Below are positions 15,653 to 23,186 of a stretch of 50,275 nt of DNA, in pieces. The stretch spans positions 1 to 50,275 of the forward strand of contig JAFUSA010000030.1 in assembly GCA_017480745.1 (NCBI GenBank), read 5' to 3'. A program made the translations under genes and the position numbers. Within the stretch, counting starts at the first letter, position 1. Every line of letters begins with the position of its first letter. This DNA is from Alphaproteobacteria bacterium. GTDB taxonomy: Bacteria; Pseudomonadota; Alphaproteobacteria; RF32; CAG-239. Under the pieces are notes generated by a model. It made no database searches. It was not told the DNA's origin and saw only the letters and a program-made list of their open reading frames with translations.

Positions 15653-17272
15653 TTATGTTAATAAATCGGCTTTTGTTTTACCGGTGCGCTCTGTAATTTC
15701 TCCAATTTGACGGGAAACATCGGCCAAACTTTCTAACATCTGTTCCACATTTTCCGCAAATTTTTCCGTTTCATAACGTTCCAAATATACACGCAACGTT
15801 GCACCGCTCGATCCCGTGCCGGACAAACGGTAAACTATTCGAGATTTATCTGTAAAATAAATAATAAGTCCGTTTTTTGTAGAGCTTCCATCCACCGGAT
15901 CATTATAAACAAACGGCTTTGCTTCACTAACAGTGTAATTTCCGAAAGTTTTACCTTCGAGGCTTGGCAGACGATTTTCCAAATCTTTCATCAACAGATT
16001 TGCCACTTCGGCATCGGCAATTTCATAGTCGTTGCGCATATAATAACTACGTCCGTATTTTTGCCAATGTTCACGTGTAATTTCTTCAACTGACTTACCG
16101 GTTACCGCAATAATGTTCAGCCAAAATAAAACTGCCCAAATACCGTCCTTTTCGCGGATATGACTGGAACCTGTTCCAAAACTTTCTTCTCCGCAAAAAG
16201 TAATCCGCTTACTATCCATCAAATTGCAAAAATATTTCCAACCGGTCGGAACTTCATAATATCCGATATTTAAGGCTTGTGCCACACGTCCGACAGCAGT
16301 TGATGTTGCAGCCGATTTAGCCACGCCGTAAATACCGTTTTTATATGCCGGTATCAATTTATAATTATCGGTCAAAATGGCTAAACTGTCGCTCGGAGTA
16401 ACAAAGAATTTTTTGCCTAAAATCATATTGCGATCGCCGTCGCCGTCATTTGCTGCACCCATATCCGGAGCATCATCGGAATACATTAAATCTACCAAAC
16501 TTTTAGCATAAATCAAGTTCGGATCCGGGTGCAAACCACCAAAATCTTCCATCGGCACATAATTTCTTACGGTTCCTTTTGGCGCACCCAAAATTTCTTC
16601 AAAAATTTTTAAGGCGTAGGGACCTGTAACAGCATTCATTGCATCAAACACAAAACGGAAACCATTGGCGAATAATTTTTTAATTGCCGGAAAATCAAAT
16701 ATTTCCTCCATCATATTAATGTAATCATTTAAGGAATCTATTATTTCAATTTCCATTCCGGCCAAATTTTGTTTGCTTATTGTGCTCAAATCAACATCGG
16801 CAGTATCCAGCGTTTTATATTCAGAGATTTTTTTGCTGTTTTCATAGATTTTATCGCTTAAAGAAGTTGGGCATTGTCCGCCGGAAGCAATGGCATATTT
16901 TATACCGAAATCACCGTTTGGTCCTCCTGGATTATGCGATGCGGTTAAAACAAACCCGCCGTCAGCTTTGTTTTTCAAAAGCACACGCGAAGAAGTTGGG
17001 GTAGAAAGATAACCGTTTTGCCCAACAATTATTTTTTTCATTCCGTTTGCGGCGGACATTTTAAGTATTTTTTGTAAAGCTATTTTATTATAAAAACGAC
17101 CGTCGCCTCCCAAAATAAAGGTCTTGCCTTCTACACCGCCGATAGCATCAAAAATACTTTGCACAAAATTTTCCACGTAATTTTCCTGCATTGCTACCTT
17201 GGATTTTTTACGTAATCCGGCAGTTCCCATTTTTTGATCATCATAAGGCTTAGTTTGCACTATCTTTAACAT
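15653..17272 (-). CDS. pgm: Phosphoglucomutase (alpha-D-phosphohexomutase)
   Basis: It interconverts glucose 1-phosphate and glucose 6-phosphate, linking glycolysis to glycogen and sugar-nucleotide synthesis. The 539 residues fit the eukaryote-like/bacterial PGM1 type. The active-site phosphoserine loop TASHNPGG has Ser112. The metal loop is NDGDGDRNM, the sugar-binding loop is CGEESFGTGSSHIREKDG, and the phosphate-binding loop is RLSGTGSSGATLRVYLE. It is the first gene of the minus-strand operon leading into cckA. The ATG at 17272 is preceded by AACGGAGAAA. Confidence 0.95.
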   Translation of the reverse strand: MLKIVQTKPYDDQKMGTAGLRKKSKVAMQENYVENFVQSIFDAIGGVEGKTFILGGDGRFYNKIALQKILKMSAANGMKKIIVGQNGYLSTPTSSRVLLKNKADGGFVLTASHNPGGPNGDFGIKYAIASGGQCPTSLSDKIYENSKKISEYKTLDTADVDLSTISKQNLAGMEIEIIDSLNDYINMMEEIFDFPAIKKLFANGFRFVFDAMNAVTGPYALKIFEEILGAPKGTVRNYVPMEDFGGLHPDPNLIYAKSLVDLMYSDDAPDMGAANDGDGDRNMILGKKFFVTPSDSLAILTDNYKLIPAYKNGIYGVAKSAATSTAVGRVAQALNIGYYEVPTGWKYFCNLMDSKRITFCGEESFGTGSSHIREKDGIWAVLFWLNIIAVTGKSVEEITREHWQKYGRSYYMRNDYEIADAEVANLLMKDLENRLPSLEGKTFGNYTVSEAKPFVYNDPVDGSSTKNGLIIYFTDKSRIVYRLSGTGSSGATLRVYLERYETEKFAENVEQMLESLADVSRQIGEITERTGKTKADLLT

Positions 17273-17394
17273 TGTTTTTTCTCCGTTAAATAATTAAGCT
17301 ATGCCTTATGATAACCGCTCTTTTGAAATAATCAACCTTGTTGTTGTTTTTTACACTTTTATTTTAATTTTTTACGCATTTTACAAAAAAATGT

Positions 17395-17662
17395 TTGACA
17401 TTTATGATTTTCGTGATAGTATAGAAACAGAACTTCGGTTCGGAGCCTTTGCAAGCTCTTATACATGGTGGTGTATTCTATGTACATCATTATAAGGTGT
17501 GATGGTATCTCCGATTGGGTCGGGGAACGTGTGGTAGATGTTCAGGGCTTTTGCCTAAAAATTGCACGGATCATTTCCATGTATATGATTTGCAAATTCT
17601 CCCGACCGCTGTTTGCGGTCAGATTTTTTTTAATAAATAACTTTAACGTAGGAGATAAAATT
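17395..17662 (+). promoter_or_regulatory. Class B promoter and structured pilin leader RNA (B1)
   Basis: TTGACA (17395-17400), a 16-base spacer and TAGTAT (17417-17422) form the promoter. A UUCG tetraloop hairpin (GAAC/GTTC) starts the leader. CTCCGA (17509-17514) can pair with TCGGGG (17520-17525). The overlapping GGTCGGG (17518-17524) can instead pair with CCCGACC (17601-17607). The enclosed first hairpin pairs CGTGTGGT with ATTGCACG, largely through G-U pairs that match Watson-Crick pairs in other copies. The enclosed second hairpin is ATCAT/ATGAT. The leader ends with GACCGC/GCGGTC (17604-17609, 17615-17620) followed by a run of eight T, a convincing intrinsic-terminator shape placed before the AGGAGAT site. 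Confidence 0.78.
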
Positions 17663-18319
17663 ATGAGAAACTTAGAGGTAAAAAACGAAACAGGTCGTTC
17701 AATGATAGAGATGTTAGGTGTTCTTGCTATCATTGGTGTTTTGAGCGTGGGTGGTATTGCTGGATATAGCAAAGCTATGCTAAAATATCGCATAAATAGG
17801 ACTATTGAGCAAATTACGCAGATTTCTCAAAATGTTCGTACATTTTTTGCAACACAAGGTAATTACGATGGAGCTGAATGTATTTGCGTTGATTCGGCTG
17901 GCGGTCGATGTGGAACAGATACGTTAGATGATGATGGAGGTTGTCAGGTAATAAGAAAAGCAAAATTGGTACCAGATGATATGCTTACTATTGATAACGG
18001 TAAAATTAAAGCAATCAGTAATTCTTTTGGCGGATTAGTTTCATTGAAGCCGGATTTTTGGAGTGATGGAAGAAGTATATTTGAGATAGGATTGGAAAAA
18101 CTCCCACAAGAGGCATGTATAGAATTAGTAACAAAAGATTGGAGTCTTGTTTCATCTGGGTATCTTGCGTTACAGGTGCTTGAAGATAATGGTTCTCGCC
18201 GATGGGATTATGGTTATATGTCGGATGTGATTGGGCGAAACAATCGATCTGTCGTGTCATTAGATGAAGCCATAACTGTATGTGAAGATAATTCTAACTT
18301 ATATATGGTATTTGAATAG
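17663..18319 (+). CDS. Type IVb-like pilin, cassette B1
   Basis: This 218-residue prepilin starts at the ATG at 17663 after GTAGGAGATAAAATT. The leader peptide MRNLEVKNETG has no insertion. RSMIEMLGVLAIIG follows, then YRINRTIEQITQISQNVRTFF. A Cys-rich loop (AECICVDSAGGRC ... GGCQVI) precedes RKAKLVPDDM. The C-terminal part has ISNSFGGLV, LPQEACIELVTKDWS and DEAITVC. Synonymous codons in the N-terminal helix differ from the other copies, so this is an older or less homogenised family member. No clear terminator follows. Confidence 0.86.
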   Translation: MRNLEVKNETGRSMIEMLGVLAIIGVLSVGGIAGYSKAMLKYRINRTIEQITQISQNVRTFFATQGNYDGAECICVDSAGGRCGTDTLDDDGGCQVIRKAKLVPDDMLTIDNGKIKAISNSFGGLVSLKPDFWSDGRSIFEIGLEKLPQEACIELVTKDWSLVSSGYLALQVLEDNGSRRWDYGYMSDVIGRNNRSVVSLDEAITVCEDNSNLYMVFE

Positions 18320-18481
18320 CGGATATTTCACACAAGCGTTAGGATTGTTTGTGGTAAAGTTTATTGCAATATTACCATGTATATTTTTATTTTTCTCTGC
18401 TGTGAAAGTGCGCTAAATTCGGGCGTGCAGGGGAATATCCACAAAAATATCAAAAAAATGCAAAATTTTGCAAAAAAACTG

Positions 18482-18510
18482 TTGACACCGGAAAACTTCC
18501 TGCATATAAT
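18482..18510 (+). promoter_or_regulatory. Consensus sigma-70 promoter for rpsM-rpsK-rpoA
   Basis: TTGACA (18482-18487), a 17-base spacer and TATAAT (18505-18510) match the consensus fully. It lies about 70 bp before rpsM. It gives this ribosomal block its own strong promoter independent of any upstream spc-operon genes, which are absent here. Confidence 0.88.
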
Positions 18511-18580
18511 CCGCTTAATTTTGAAAAGTGGTGATCAACTTTTTGAATGTGTTAGTTAATTAAAATAATGGAGATTAAAT

Positions 18581-18949
18581 TTGGCTCGTATTGCTGGTGT
18601 AAACATTCCTACCGCCAAAAAGATTGAGGTTGCATTGACCTATATTTTTGGTATTGGCAGGAAATCTGCTCAAGATATTTGCGCTAAGTCGGGAATCGAT
18701 GCTAACCGTCGTGTTAGCGAGCTTTCTGACGAAGAAGTTATGAAAATTCGTGAAGTTATAGATAGTCAATACCTCGTTGAGGGTGAATTGCGTCGTGAAG
18801 TTGGCACAAACATCAAAAGATTGATGGATTTGGGTTGCTATCGCGGTTTAAGACATCGTAAAGGCTTGCCGGTTCGCGGTCAGAGCACTAAACAAAATGC
18901 TCGTACCCGTAAAGGTAAACGCAAGACTATTGCGAATAAGAAGAAGTAA
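18581..18949 (+). CDS. rpsM: 30S ribosomal protein S13
   Basis: S13 sits in the head of the small subunit and contacts the P-site tRNA and the B1 bridge. The 122 residues fit, with [25 protein letters not shown] at the start and GQRT-like [18 protein letters not shown] near the end. The start codon is TTG at 18581, preceded by GGAG with suitable spacing; the nearby ATG at 18568 is out of frame. Normally secY/adk precede and rplQ ends this block. Here a pilin cassette lies upstream. Confidence 0.96.
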   Translation: MARIAGVNIPTAKKIEVALTYIFGIGRKSAQDICAKSGIDANRRVSELSDEEVMKIREVIDSQYLVEGELRREVGTNIKRLMDLGCYRGLRHRKGLPVRGQSTKQNARTRKGKRKTIANKKK

Positions 18950-18963
18950 TGAGGTAAGTGCAA

Positions 18964-19353
18964 ATGGTTAAAGCAACAAATACAAAAAAGAAAAAAGAAA
19001 AAAAGAATATTACTTCGGGAGTGGCTCATATAGAATCATCCTTTAACAATACCCGTATTACCATTACAGACGCTCAGGGAAATACTGTTTCTTGGGCAAC
19101 TGCCGGTGCTCAGGGCTTTAAGGGTTCCAGAAAATCTACTCCGTATGCTGCACAAGTAGCCGCTGAAGAAGCCGGTAAAAAAGCGCAGGAAAACGGTATG
19201 AAAACGTTGGAAGTTGAAGTTAAAGGTCCGGGTTCGGGTCGTGAATCCGCAATCAGGGCATTGCAGGTTATCGGCTTTACGATTACATCGATTCGCGATG
19301 TAACACCAATCCCGCACAACGGTTGCCGTCTGAGAAAAAGACGTCGCGTTTAA
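18964..19353 (+). CDS. rpsK: 30S ribosomal protein S11
   Basis: S11 forms part of the platform near the mRNA exit region. The start ATG at 18964 has GAGG nine bases upstream, so it is preferred to an in-frame GTG at 18958 that would be too close. The basic, Lys-rich N-terminus is followed by the conserved [32 protein letters not shown] and [12 protein letters not shown]. It lies 14 bp after rpsM. Confidence 0.96.
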   Translation: MVKATNTKKKKEKKNITSGVAHIESSFNNTRITITDAQGNTVSWATAGAQGFKGSRKSTPYAAQVAAEEAGKKAQENGMKTLEVEVKGPGSGRESAIRALQVIGFTITSIRDVTPIPHNGCRLRKRRRV

Positions 19354-19367
19354 TTTTTATTTGTGGC

Positions 19368-19390
19368 ACAGACCTTGTTTAGAGGTCTGT
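19368..19390 (+). other. Intercistronic hairpin between rpsK and rpoA
   Basis: ACAGACCT (19368-19375) and AGGTCTGT (19383-19390) make a perfect 8-bp stem with a 7-base loop. No U tract follows, so it is more likely an mRNA processing or stabilising element than a terminator. Confidence 0.5.
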
Positions 19391-19442
19391 CGCCGCGTTT
19401 TCAAATATATGCATATATCATTTCAAGAAAAGGACAAAACCC

Positions 19443-20453
19443 GTGATTCAAAAGAATTGGCAAGAACTTATTAAACCAAAAACACCTCTGGAAGTGTCCG
19501 AAGAGGGAACTCACAAAGCAAAAATCGTGGTTGATCCGTTGGAAAGAGGCTTCGGTCTTACCCTCGGCAATGCTTTGCGCAGAGTATTATTATCTTCTTT
19601 GCAAGGCGGAGCAGTTTCTGCTATTAAGATTGATGGCGTTTTGCACGAATTTTCGGTTATTCCGGGTGTTAGAGAGGATGTTACCGATATTGTGTTGAAC
19701 ATTAAGGAATTAGCCGTATCTGTTCACAGTGAACAAGCTAAAACAATGTATTTAAGGGCAGAAGGTCCGTGCACTGTTACTGCGGCGATGATTGAAACCG
19801 GTCATGATGTGGAAATTATTAATCCTGATCATGTTATCTGTACTTTGGATGCTGGCGCTAAAATCAATATGGAATTGATTGTTACCACCGGAAAGGGATA
19901 TGTTCCGGCGGCAAATATTACGCTTGAAGATGCTCCTATCGGCTTGATCGCAGTTGATGCAATTTACTCTCCGGTTAAAAAAGTTTCTTACAAAGTTGAG
20001 AATACTCGTGTAGGACAAATTACCGATTATGACAAACTGACTATGATTGTTGAAACAAACGGTGTTGTATCTCCGCGCGAGGCCGTTGCGTATGCTGCTC
20101 GTATTTTACAGGATCAGTTAAAACCGTTTATCAATTTTGATGAGCCTGAAAATGAGTTAGAGTCAATTCGTGATGAGTTGCCGTTTAACAGATGTTTGTT
20201 ACGTAAAGTTGACGAACTTGAACTTTCTGTTCGTTCGGCTAACTGCTTGAAGAATGATAACATCATCTACATAGGCGATTTGGTTCAAAGAACAGAAGCA
20301 GAGATGTTACGCACTCCAAACTTTGGTCGTAAATCTTTGAACGAAATTAAGGAAGTGTTGGCTAAGTTGGGTATTCACTTGGGTATGGATACTCCTGGTT
20401 GGCCGCCTGAGAATATTGAGGAGTTGGTTCGTCGTTCTGACGATCACTTCTAA
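19443..20453 (+). CDS. rpoA: DNA-directed RNA polymerase alpha subunit
   Basis: RpoA provides the dimer scaffold for polymerase assembly and, through its C-terminal domain, contacts activators and UP elements. The 336 residues are standard. The N-terminal domain has [20 protein letters not shown] and [11 protein letters not shown]. The C-terminal domain contains [13 protein letters not shown] and the helix-hairpin-helix ending in [23 protein letters not shown]. The start is GTG at 19443 after AAGGACAAAA. rplQ, which usually follows directly, is not there. Confidence 0.97.
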   Translation: MIQKNWQELIKPKTPLEVSEEGTHKAKIVVDPLERGFGLTLGNALRRVLLSSLQGGAVSAIKIDGVLHEFSVIPGVREDVTDIVLNIKELAVSVHSEQAKTMYLRAEGPCTVTAAMIETGHDVEIINPDHVICTLDAGAKINMELIVTTGKGYVPAANITLEDAPIGLIAVDAIYSPVKKVSYKVENTRVGQITDYDKLTMIVETNGVVSPREAVAYAARILQDQLKPFINFDEPENELESIRDELPFNRCLLRKVDELELSVRSANCLKNDNIIYIGDLVQRTEAEMLRTPNFGRKSLNEIKEVLAKLGIHLGMDTPGWPPENIEELVRRSDDHF

Positions 20454-20480
20454 AAAAACGCGCCTGATGGCTTTCTACTT

Positions 20481-20531
20481 GCAACCTCTTTCTCTTATGT
20501 ACTGCTTTGTACACCGCAAGAAAGAGGTTGC
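20481..20531 (+). terminator. Long inverted repeat after rpoA, probable 3'-end hairpin
   Basis: GCAACCTCTTTCT (20481-20493) and AGAAAGAGGTTGC (20519-20531) form a perfect 13-bp stem around a 25-base loop, 28 bases after the rpoA stop. It overlaps the first unit of the 145-bp tandem repeat and lacks a U tract, so it may be part of a palindromic repeat rather than a classical terminator. Confidence 0.5.
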
Positions 20532-20774
20532 GGCGTATTAAGCGCATCATACACATTTTTAGGCGTTAACTAATCTTTGTACACGTCGAAAAAATCCTTC
20601 TGCGTATCTATCTCACTAATCGCGTTTTTTGTGGTTTGCTTATGTAATAGTTTGTACACCGCAAGAAAGAGGTTGCGGTGTATTAAGCGCATCATACGCA
20701 TTTTTAGGCGTTAACTAATCTTTGTACATGTCGAAAAGATCATTCTTCGTATCTATCTCACTAATCGCGTTTTT
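20494..20774. repeat. Tandem direct repeat, period 145 bp, two units
   Basis: The unit starting at 20494 recurs at 20639. Matching landmarks at a constant 145-bp offset are CTTATGTA (20494/20639), TTTGTACACCGCAAG (20506/20651) and CTCACTAATCGCG (about 20612/20757). The units are nearly identical with scattered substitutions. Part of the unit is related to the in-frame insertion in pilin A1 at 30-122. The 318 bp between rpoA and the next gene hold no supported ORF. Confidence 0.85.
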
Positions 20775-21162
20775 ATAATTTAAGCAGACGTTTTTTAGCA
20801 GCTTTAAACTCTTCTTCGCTTAACAAATCTTTTTGTTTCAATTCCGATAGTTTTATCAAGTTTTCAATATCGCTTTTAGGTAATGGAAGCAAGCGGCGCA
20901 AGCCCAAGCTATAAATAGCAAACACTATAATGTAAAAACCGAAAAAGGTAAAAAAATCTATCCATAAATCAAATCCAAAATAGTCAATAATAAAATATTC
21001 AAAAATGCAGGCCGATAAAAAAATGGTGGCATGTATAGGGTGCAATATCAAAAGTACTAAAACCCACAGAGCCAACATAAGCGTAACTGAAAGCATAGAT
21101 ATTGTTACGCCTAAAACACTACCACCGGCAGATACAAACGAAATAGATGATAAAATACCCAT
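20773..21162 (-). CDS. Small membrane protein with C-terminal SHOCT-type domain
   Basis: This 129-residue protein has about three hydrophobic segments (residues 1-20, 25-50 and 65-90). The C-terminal stretch IENLIKLSELKQKDLLSEEEFKAAKKRLL, over about 30 residues, matches the SHOCT pattern of a short helix ending in LL(S/T)EEEF. SHOCT domains are usually C-terminal oligomerisation or targeting tails; the function here is unknown. The start has AAGGAG at good spacing. The 3' end reaches the edge of the 145-bp repeat. Confidence 0.75.
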   Translation of the reverse strand: MGILSSISFVSAGGSVLGVTISMLSVTLMLALWVLVLLILHPIHATIFLSACIFEYFIIDYFGFDLWIDFFTFFGFYIIVFAIYSLGLRRLLPLPKSDIENLIKLSELKQKDLLSEEEFKAAKKRLLKL

Positions 21163-21220
21163 AAAATTTCTCCTTATTTAAGATTGATATACGAACAAAT
21201 TTAAAAAAGCAATAAAATAT

Positions 21221-21487
21221 TTGACTTTTGGATTTTTTGTGGTATTATAGAAACAGAACTTCGGTTCGGAGCTTTCAACAGCTCTTATTAAGCACGGTAT
21301 ATTTTTATATCGTTAGTTTGTGTGAAAATATCTCCAACATGGTTGGGGAGCCACTAATGGATGTTCAGGGCTGGTGTCTAAAGATTAGTGGAATCATTTT
21401 GCTTAATATGATTGTTGAACTCTCCCGACCGCTGTTTAGCGGTCAAATTTTTAATATGTTAACATCTATGATTTAGGAGACAAAGTT
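21221..21487 (+). promoter_or_regulatory. Class B promoter and structured pilin leader RNA (B2, reference copy)
   Basis: TTGACT (21221-21226), a 16-base spacer and TATTAT (21243-21248) form the promoter. Leader elements in order are: GAAC-UUCG-GUUC (21256-21267); GAGC/GCTC (21269-21272, 21281-21284); CTCCAAC (21332-21338) pairing with GTTGGGG (21342-21348), or alternatively GGTTGGGGAG (21341-21350) pairing with CTCTCCCGACC (21420-21430). Enclosed hairpins are CCACTAAT/ATTAGTGG (21351-21358, 21384-21391) and AATCAT/ATGATT (21392-21397, 21408-21413). The terminator-like GACCGCT/AGCGGTC (21427-21433, 21438-21444) plus T5 overlaps the long-range helix by four bases. The GGATGTTCAG and TCTAAAGATT stretches are the most conserved single-stranded parts of class B. 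Confidence 0.8.
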
Positions 21488-22174
21488 ATGAGAAATTTAG
21501 AAATAAAAAACGAAACAGGCCGTTCAATGATAGAGATGTTGGGCGTGCTTGCCATAATCGGCGTGTTATCTGTCGGTGGAATTGCCGGATACAGCAAAGC
21601 CATGATGAAATACCGCATTAACAAAACCATTGAGCAATTATCGCTTGTATCGCAAAATGTGCGCACATTTTATGCTGTGCAAAAGAACTATGCCGGTCTT
21701 GATGATCTTAATGCTGTTGGAAAAAAAATAATCAAAAAAGCCAAACTTGTGCCAGATGAAATGTGGGGAACTTGCAAAGTAGACGGTAAGGAAACTGAGT
21801 GTTTACAAAATGTCTGGGGGACTGACTTTTATACTTATTCATGGAATAAAATATACAATGATGAGAGTAAAGAACAAGAGAAAGATAAAGTTTTTGTTAT
21901 AGGCGTACATAATATTACTCAAGAAGCGTGTATGGAATTGGCTTCTGTGGATTGGAGTGCTGTTTCTTCCGGCATAAAGGCTTTTTATGTAGGACAGAGC
22001 AATTCAGGACCTATTGAAAGTACTGCTGTTGATGGAGATGGGGAAATAAACAATATCGGAGCCATCGCTAATTTGAATGGAGCAAACGTATCAATTCCAA
22101 TGCCTTTAAATATTGCCGCAGATGCATGCGGAAAATGCACAAATGATTGCGGATTTTATGCACTTTTTGAATAA
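21488..22174 (+). CDS. Type IVb-like pilin, cassette B2
   Basis: This 228-residue prepilin has an uninterrupted leader peptide MRNLEIKNETG, then RSMIEML and the family helix. YRINKTIEQLSLVSQNVRTFY and IIKKAKLVPDEMW follow. The variable region carries C-K-V-D-G-K-E-T-E-C and NVWGTDFYTY. The C-terminal part has ITQEACMELASVDWS and ADACGKCTNDCG, so the late Cys region is richer than usual. A 71-base stretch of its N-terminal coding region (21542-21612) is identical to the B3 pilin 4 kb away, in the opposite orientation. The ribosome binding site is TAGGAGACAAAGTT. Confidence 0.87.
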   Translation: MRNLEIKNETGRSMIEMLGVLAIIGVLSVGGIAGYSKAMMKYRINKTIEQLSLVSQNVRTFYAVQKNYAGLDDLNAVGKKIIKKAKLVPDEMWGTCKVDGKETECLQNVWGTDFYTYSWNKIYNDESKEQEKDKVFVIGVHNITQEACMELASVDWSAVSSGIKAFYVGQSNSGPIESTAVDGDGEINNIGAIANLNGANVSIPMPLNIAADACGKCTNDCGFYALFE

Positions 22175-22185
22175 AGAATATAACG

Positions 22186-22219
22186 AAAATCCGTCAGCAT
22201 ATAAAGCCGGCGGATTTTT
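22186..22219 (+). terminator. Terminator of pilin B2
   Basis: AAAATCCGTC (22186-22195) pairs with GGCGGATTTT (22209-22218) with one G-U pair. The U-rich 3' arm and the flanking A-rich arm make it usable from both directions, between convergent genes. Confidence 0.8.
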
Positions 22220-22227
22220 GTTGTAAC

Positions 22228-23043
22228 TTACTTATTTTCAGTGGCGAATTCATCTATTACTTTTTTTATGTAACAATCGATTACTCCACCTTCGGAATAG
22301 TCTGCCGGAGCAGCAATATTAGCGCGTTTGTCGCTCACGTATTGCAGAGCTTGTTCGTATGCACCACACTTGCCATGCTCATACACTACCACACAATGAC
22401 CGCCGGATCTTCTGATCATAGACATACAAGGCACATCGGAATCTCCATCGCCAAAATATATCATACGACTGAAAGGAACGGGACAGTCTTTTTCGGGCAT
22501 ACGCGCGTTAACTGTTCTATTGTCGGCAATATCCAAACAACCTTTTTTGATGCGGTAGAGATACTGCGTCTTCTCTGTATAATTGACAGTTCGCGCCGGC
22601 CAAATTGCCACACCATTGTCATCATACATATAAGCAGAGGCATATACCTTTTTGAAACAATCGGCGATTCCTGTTCCTGCCACAATTTCCTCCAATCCGG
22701 AAGAAATTAAATAGTGTGAAACAACAACATCGCGACTGAGAGCATATTCGTTGATGCGTTTGAACCAATCGCGCACACCATCGAACAATACCACCATTTT
22801 TCCACACTCAAACAAATACTCTTGTGTAACTTGTATATTGCGCTTTTTAGCTTCTTCAAGCATCAGACGCATATAGCGCAACACATTATCAGAGATTACT
22901 TTTTTGTTTAGTGCGGCCGACATATTCCAAAAATCATCGGCACTGATACCAAGGTTTTTAATAAAACCATACTCCTGCATGTTGCCAGCGGCAAGAGTTC
23001 CATCAAAGTCATAGCATAAAGCTAAATTAACTAACTTCTTCAT
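22228..23043 (-). CDS. HAD-superfamily phosphatase (phosphoserine phosphatase-like)
   Basis: This 271-residue hydrolase has the HAD motif I DFDGTLA near the N-terminus, motif II in SSG (HYLISSGLEEIV), and motif IV in FGDGDSDVPCM; the conserved Lys is likely within the ALNKK or CFKKVYAS region. The cap is helical (residues about 25-110). Substrate cannot be deduced, though the DGxxD motif IV pattern and size resemble PSP-like members. The ATG at 23043 is chosen over a GTG two codons upstream. A probable promoter lies in the AT-rich gap to tolB's terminator. Confidence 0.82.
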   Translation of the reverse strand: MKKLVNLALCYDFDGTLAAGNMQEYGFIKNLGISADDFWNMSAALNKKVISDNVLRYMRLMLEEAKKRNIQVTQEYLFECGKMVVLFDGVRDWFKRINEYALSRDVVVSHYLISSGLEEIVAGTGIADCFKKVYASAYMYDDNGVAIWPARTVNYTEKTQYLYRIKKGCLDIADNRTVNARMPEKDCPVPFSRMIYFGDGDSDVPCMSMIRRSGGHCVVVYEHGKCGAYEQALQYVSDKRANIAAPADYSEGGVIDCYIKKVIDEFATENK

Positions 23044-23127
23044 AATCACTTTTAACTAATATATTTTTATGCCGACAGGCTATCGCATATTTTGTCAAAA
23101 GTCAATAGATAAATCAAAATAATACAA

Positions 23128-23164
23128 TAAAAAACATCTCCACATATAACCATGCGAAGATGTT
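23128..23164 (-). terminator. Terminator of tolB
   Basis: On the minus strand AACATCT and AGATGTT form a 7-bp stem followed by TTTTTATT, 23 bases past the tolB stop. Confidence 0.75.
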
Positions 23165-23186
23165 TGATGAATACGCTATAAATAAC

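Noticed and set aside
18377..18559. ORF of 60 codons upstream of rpsM
   Set aside because: It spans the consensus rpsM promoter at 18482-18510, has low-complexity composition and no ribosome binding site.
20494..20774. Insertion sequence or transposon
   Set aside because: No transposase ORF is present in or near the repeat, and no clear terminal inverted repeat plus target duplication flanks it.
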